Source of the DNA: Mangifera indica
Lineage: Eukaryota; Streptophyta; Magnoliopsida; Sapindales; Anacardiaceae
Direction: 5' to 3'
NCBI RefSeq assembly: GCF_011075055.1
Contig: NC_058149.1
Coordinates: 14,142,449-14,206,448 of the forward strand
Length of the DNA: 64,000 nucleotides
Shown here: positions 62,442 to 64,000 of the stretch, piece after piece
Layout: every line of letters begins with the position of its first letter
How positions within the stretch are numbered: position 1 is the first letter of the stretch
Program-made: the position numbers and the translations under genes
Notes under the pieces: model-generated
What the model was told of the DNA's origin: nothing
What the model saw: the letters and a program-made list of their open reading frames with translations, nothing else
The model's database searches: none

Positions 62442-62610
62442 GGCCAAAGGACTTATGCCCACCCAAAATTTGATGCATTCCAAAATTCTCACTTATGAGA
62501 TTTTAAAAACTCAAACACTTACTTATAAGTCATTAACCTTAACCAAAATAATTAGTTATAAAAGGTAAAATTATCATTTTATTATTAAACCCTAAAATTT
62601 TAAGAGTTCA
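62442..62610 (+). mobile_element. Solitary left terminus of the GGCCAAAGGACTT MULE family
   Basis: GGCCAAAGGACTTATGCCC, then TTTGATGCATTCCAAAATTC, matches the left arm of the element at 57007 for about 170 bp including the AT-rich subterminal part. No right terminus was found to 64000, so the copy is truncated or its other end is beyond recognition. Confidence 0.65.
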
Positions 62611-63245
62611 TGGGTATTTATGTTTTTTTATCCTACTTTGAGATATTTTCAGTTTTAAATGTGTAGGTTGAAATATATGTGTGTGTGTGTTATATACAAA
62701 GTAATTACAAAAGAAAAACAAAGATATATATATAAAGAGAAAAGTGAAAAAAAAAAGACAATTCTACCTTTTTCTATCATCTTCTCCACCTTTTCCAGAA
62801 AGCAGCCTTCTTCATGCTTGTTTTCTTTGTTTTTAGAAGGAAAGTGGATGATTTAAAGGATTTGAAAGAAAAGTAAGGAAAGAAAAGAAGAAGAAACACT
62901 TTTGGAGTATTGGTAACCAAAAAATCTCTTTCTTTTTCCCTTTTCCTATGTTTATATATATTGGATGCATGTTATATAAAGATGTTAGTGTGTTTTGGTG
63001 TTGATTTAAGGTGGGTTTGGTGATCAAAGAAGAAAGACAAAAAGGAGGGAGCCAATTTAGCGAAGATTGGCTTGAAATAAAATAAGGGGTATTATCTTTA
63101 ATATGTTTTATGTTTTATGTTTTATGTTTTTGGTTTTTTGAATCTATGTTATAAATGATGATTTTGAAGTTGAGAAATGTTGTTTTGCCATTTGGGGTAT
63201 TTATGTGTGTGATTTTGTTGATGACAGAGAGTTGGATAATATTTA
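62611..63245. other. Intergenic, purine/pyrimidine-biased
   Basis: It contains a GTGTGTGTGT microsatellite (about 62681) and A/G-rich stretches (62720-62900). No supported gene; it may be leader sequence of a gene to the right of the window. Confidence 0.35.
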
Positions 63246-63830
63246 TAATTTTACCATTATTTTCGTCTCACGTTTTGACTGTCTTATCTAATGAATCATA
63301 AGTCCTATTATAGCTTGTTGGAAAACTCTTTGAATCCTCTTTTCAATTATATATAACTTGTATAAATTAGAGACCGTTTAGACTATTAAATTGCATGAAC
63401 AAAAAAAATTGCCTTACCAAATAAACAATAAAGACAGTTTTTTGCCATTGATTTCATCCCACGTTTTGGCTATCTTATCTGATGAATCATGCGTGCTATT
63501 ATAACTTGTTGAAAATATCTTTGAATCATCTTTTCAACGATATATAGCTTGTATGAATTGAAGACCGTTTGGACTGTTAAATATTGTATGAACCAAAAAG
63601 ACTGTTTTACCCAAATAAACAGGAAATATAGGTTTTTGCCATTGAATTCATCCTATGTTTTGACTATCTTATCGGATGAATCATGAAGGCTATTATAGCT
63701 TACTAGAAAGCTCTTTAAATCCTTTTTTTAATGATATATAGTTTGTATGAATTAGAAACCTTTTGCACTATTAAGTTGTATGAATAAAAAGACTGTTCTA
63801 CCGAATGAGCAGTCCTATGAACAGTATTTC
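63246..63830. repeat. Tandem repeat of 191-194 bp, three diverged copies
   Basis: Each unit contains CCATT..TTTCATCC..CGTTTTG.CT.TCTTATC..ATGAATCAT, CTATTATA.CTTGTTG, ATATATA.CTTGTATGAATT and AGACCGTTT. The CCATT anchor lies at 63254, 63445 and 63639, giving periods of 191 and 194. Copies are perhaps 75-85% alike by eye. Confidence 0.88.
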
Positions 63831-63837
63831 ATAGTTT

Positions 63838-63995
63838 TTGGAAAGAAAGAAAATAAGGAGAAAAAGGAAAGGAAGAAAGAAAGAAAGAAAATGAGGAGAA
63901 AAAGGAAAGGAAGAAAGAAAGAAAGGAAAGGAAAGAAAAGACAGAAAAAGAAAAGAAGAAGAAGAAAAGAAAGAAAAGCAAGAAAAGTAATTTGA
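63838..63995. repeat. Polypurine GAAA/GGAAA tract
   Basis: About 160 bp almost without pyrimidines on the plus strand, built from GAAA, GGAAA and GAAGAAA units, with an imperfect direct repeat of about 45 bp (GGAGAAAAAGGAAAGGAAG occurs twice). The open frame here is only repeat. Confidence 0.9.
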
Positions 63996-64000
63996 GGCTC

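Noticed and set aside
63780..63995. 71-codon Lys/Arg-rich open frame at the right edge
   Set aside because: It translates the GAAA purine tract and is not a gene.
1..64000. tRNA, rRNA, known miRNA precursors and CRISPR arrays
   Set aside because: GTTCGA-type words were checked for tRNA folds and mature sequences of common conserved plant miRNAs were looked for by eye, with no match; a CRISPR array is not expected in a plant nuclear genome and none was seen.

Overview
This window is nuclear DNA of a flowering plant, almost certainly a eudicot. The reasons are GT-AG introns with AT/T-rich interiors, AT-rich intergenic DNA with class II transposon relics, and a gene set that is plant-specific (H+-ATPase ending in YTV, KAKU4, LRK10L-type kinases). 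The species cannot be named from the sequence. Function calls come from reading the translations, and no database search was run. I rebuilt spliced models for six multi-exon genes by hand, and every exon joins in frame.

Layout. (1) 1-11.4 kb: a tandem array of LRK10L-type (rust-resistance Lr10-like) membrane kinases, all on the plus strand. One is cut by the left edge (only its large exon is here), two are intact two-exon genes, and two are decayed copies. One decayed copy has lost DFG and carries a 0.5-kb insertion; the other has lost its N-lobe. A 65-bp tail of a sixth copy also survives. The intact kinases have almost no ectodomain and use HYD rather than HRD in the catalytic loop. (2) 12-17.4 kb: a 13-exon KAKU4/NUP1-like nuclear-envelope gene. 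(3) 17.9-18.25 kb: a hAT-type MITE with an 8-bp target-site duplication, directly upstream of the COP9 signalosome subunit 5 gene (18.6-21.6 kb, complete JAMM metalloprotease motif). (4) 21.6-30.6 kb: a 9-kb AT-rich desert without a supportable gene. (5) 30.9-36.9 kb: a 16-exon plasma-membrane proton ATPase closest to the AHA6/8/9 type. (6) 38.35-42.9 kb, minus strand: a 13-exon CENP-O-like kinetochore protein. (7) 45.8-47.06 kb: a single-exon ADA1/Hfi1 (SAGA adaptor) gene. (8) 50.7-53.03 kb, minus strand: a RING-H2 E3 ligase of the MBR/RHG1A type with a leader intron. (9) 54-60 kb: transposon-rich DNA with a 42-bp minisatellite, a MULE-type element (perfect 9-bp TSD) holding a nested Harbinger MITE (TTA TSD), and a second MULE-type element (perfect 9-bp TSD). 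(10) 60.2-61.5 kb: a single-exon calmodulin-binding protein. (11) 61.5-64 kb: intergenic DNA with a third end of the same MULE family, a 191-194-bp tandem repeat and a GAAA-rich purine tract.

The housekeeping genes (KAKU4, CSN5, AHA, CENP-O, ADA1, RING ligase) do not form one pathway. From memory, Arabidopsis keeps KAKU4 next to one ADA1 paralogue and an AHA gene next to another, so this window may show the pre-duplication gene order. The dynamic part is the kinase array. I found no clear new biological system. The strongest leads are the ectodomain-poor non-RD kinase cluster, its decay products, and the active-looking transposon nest.
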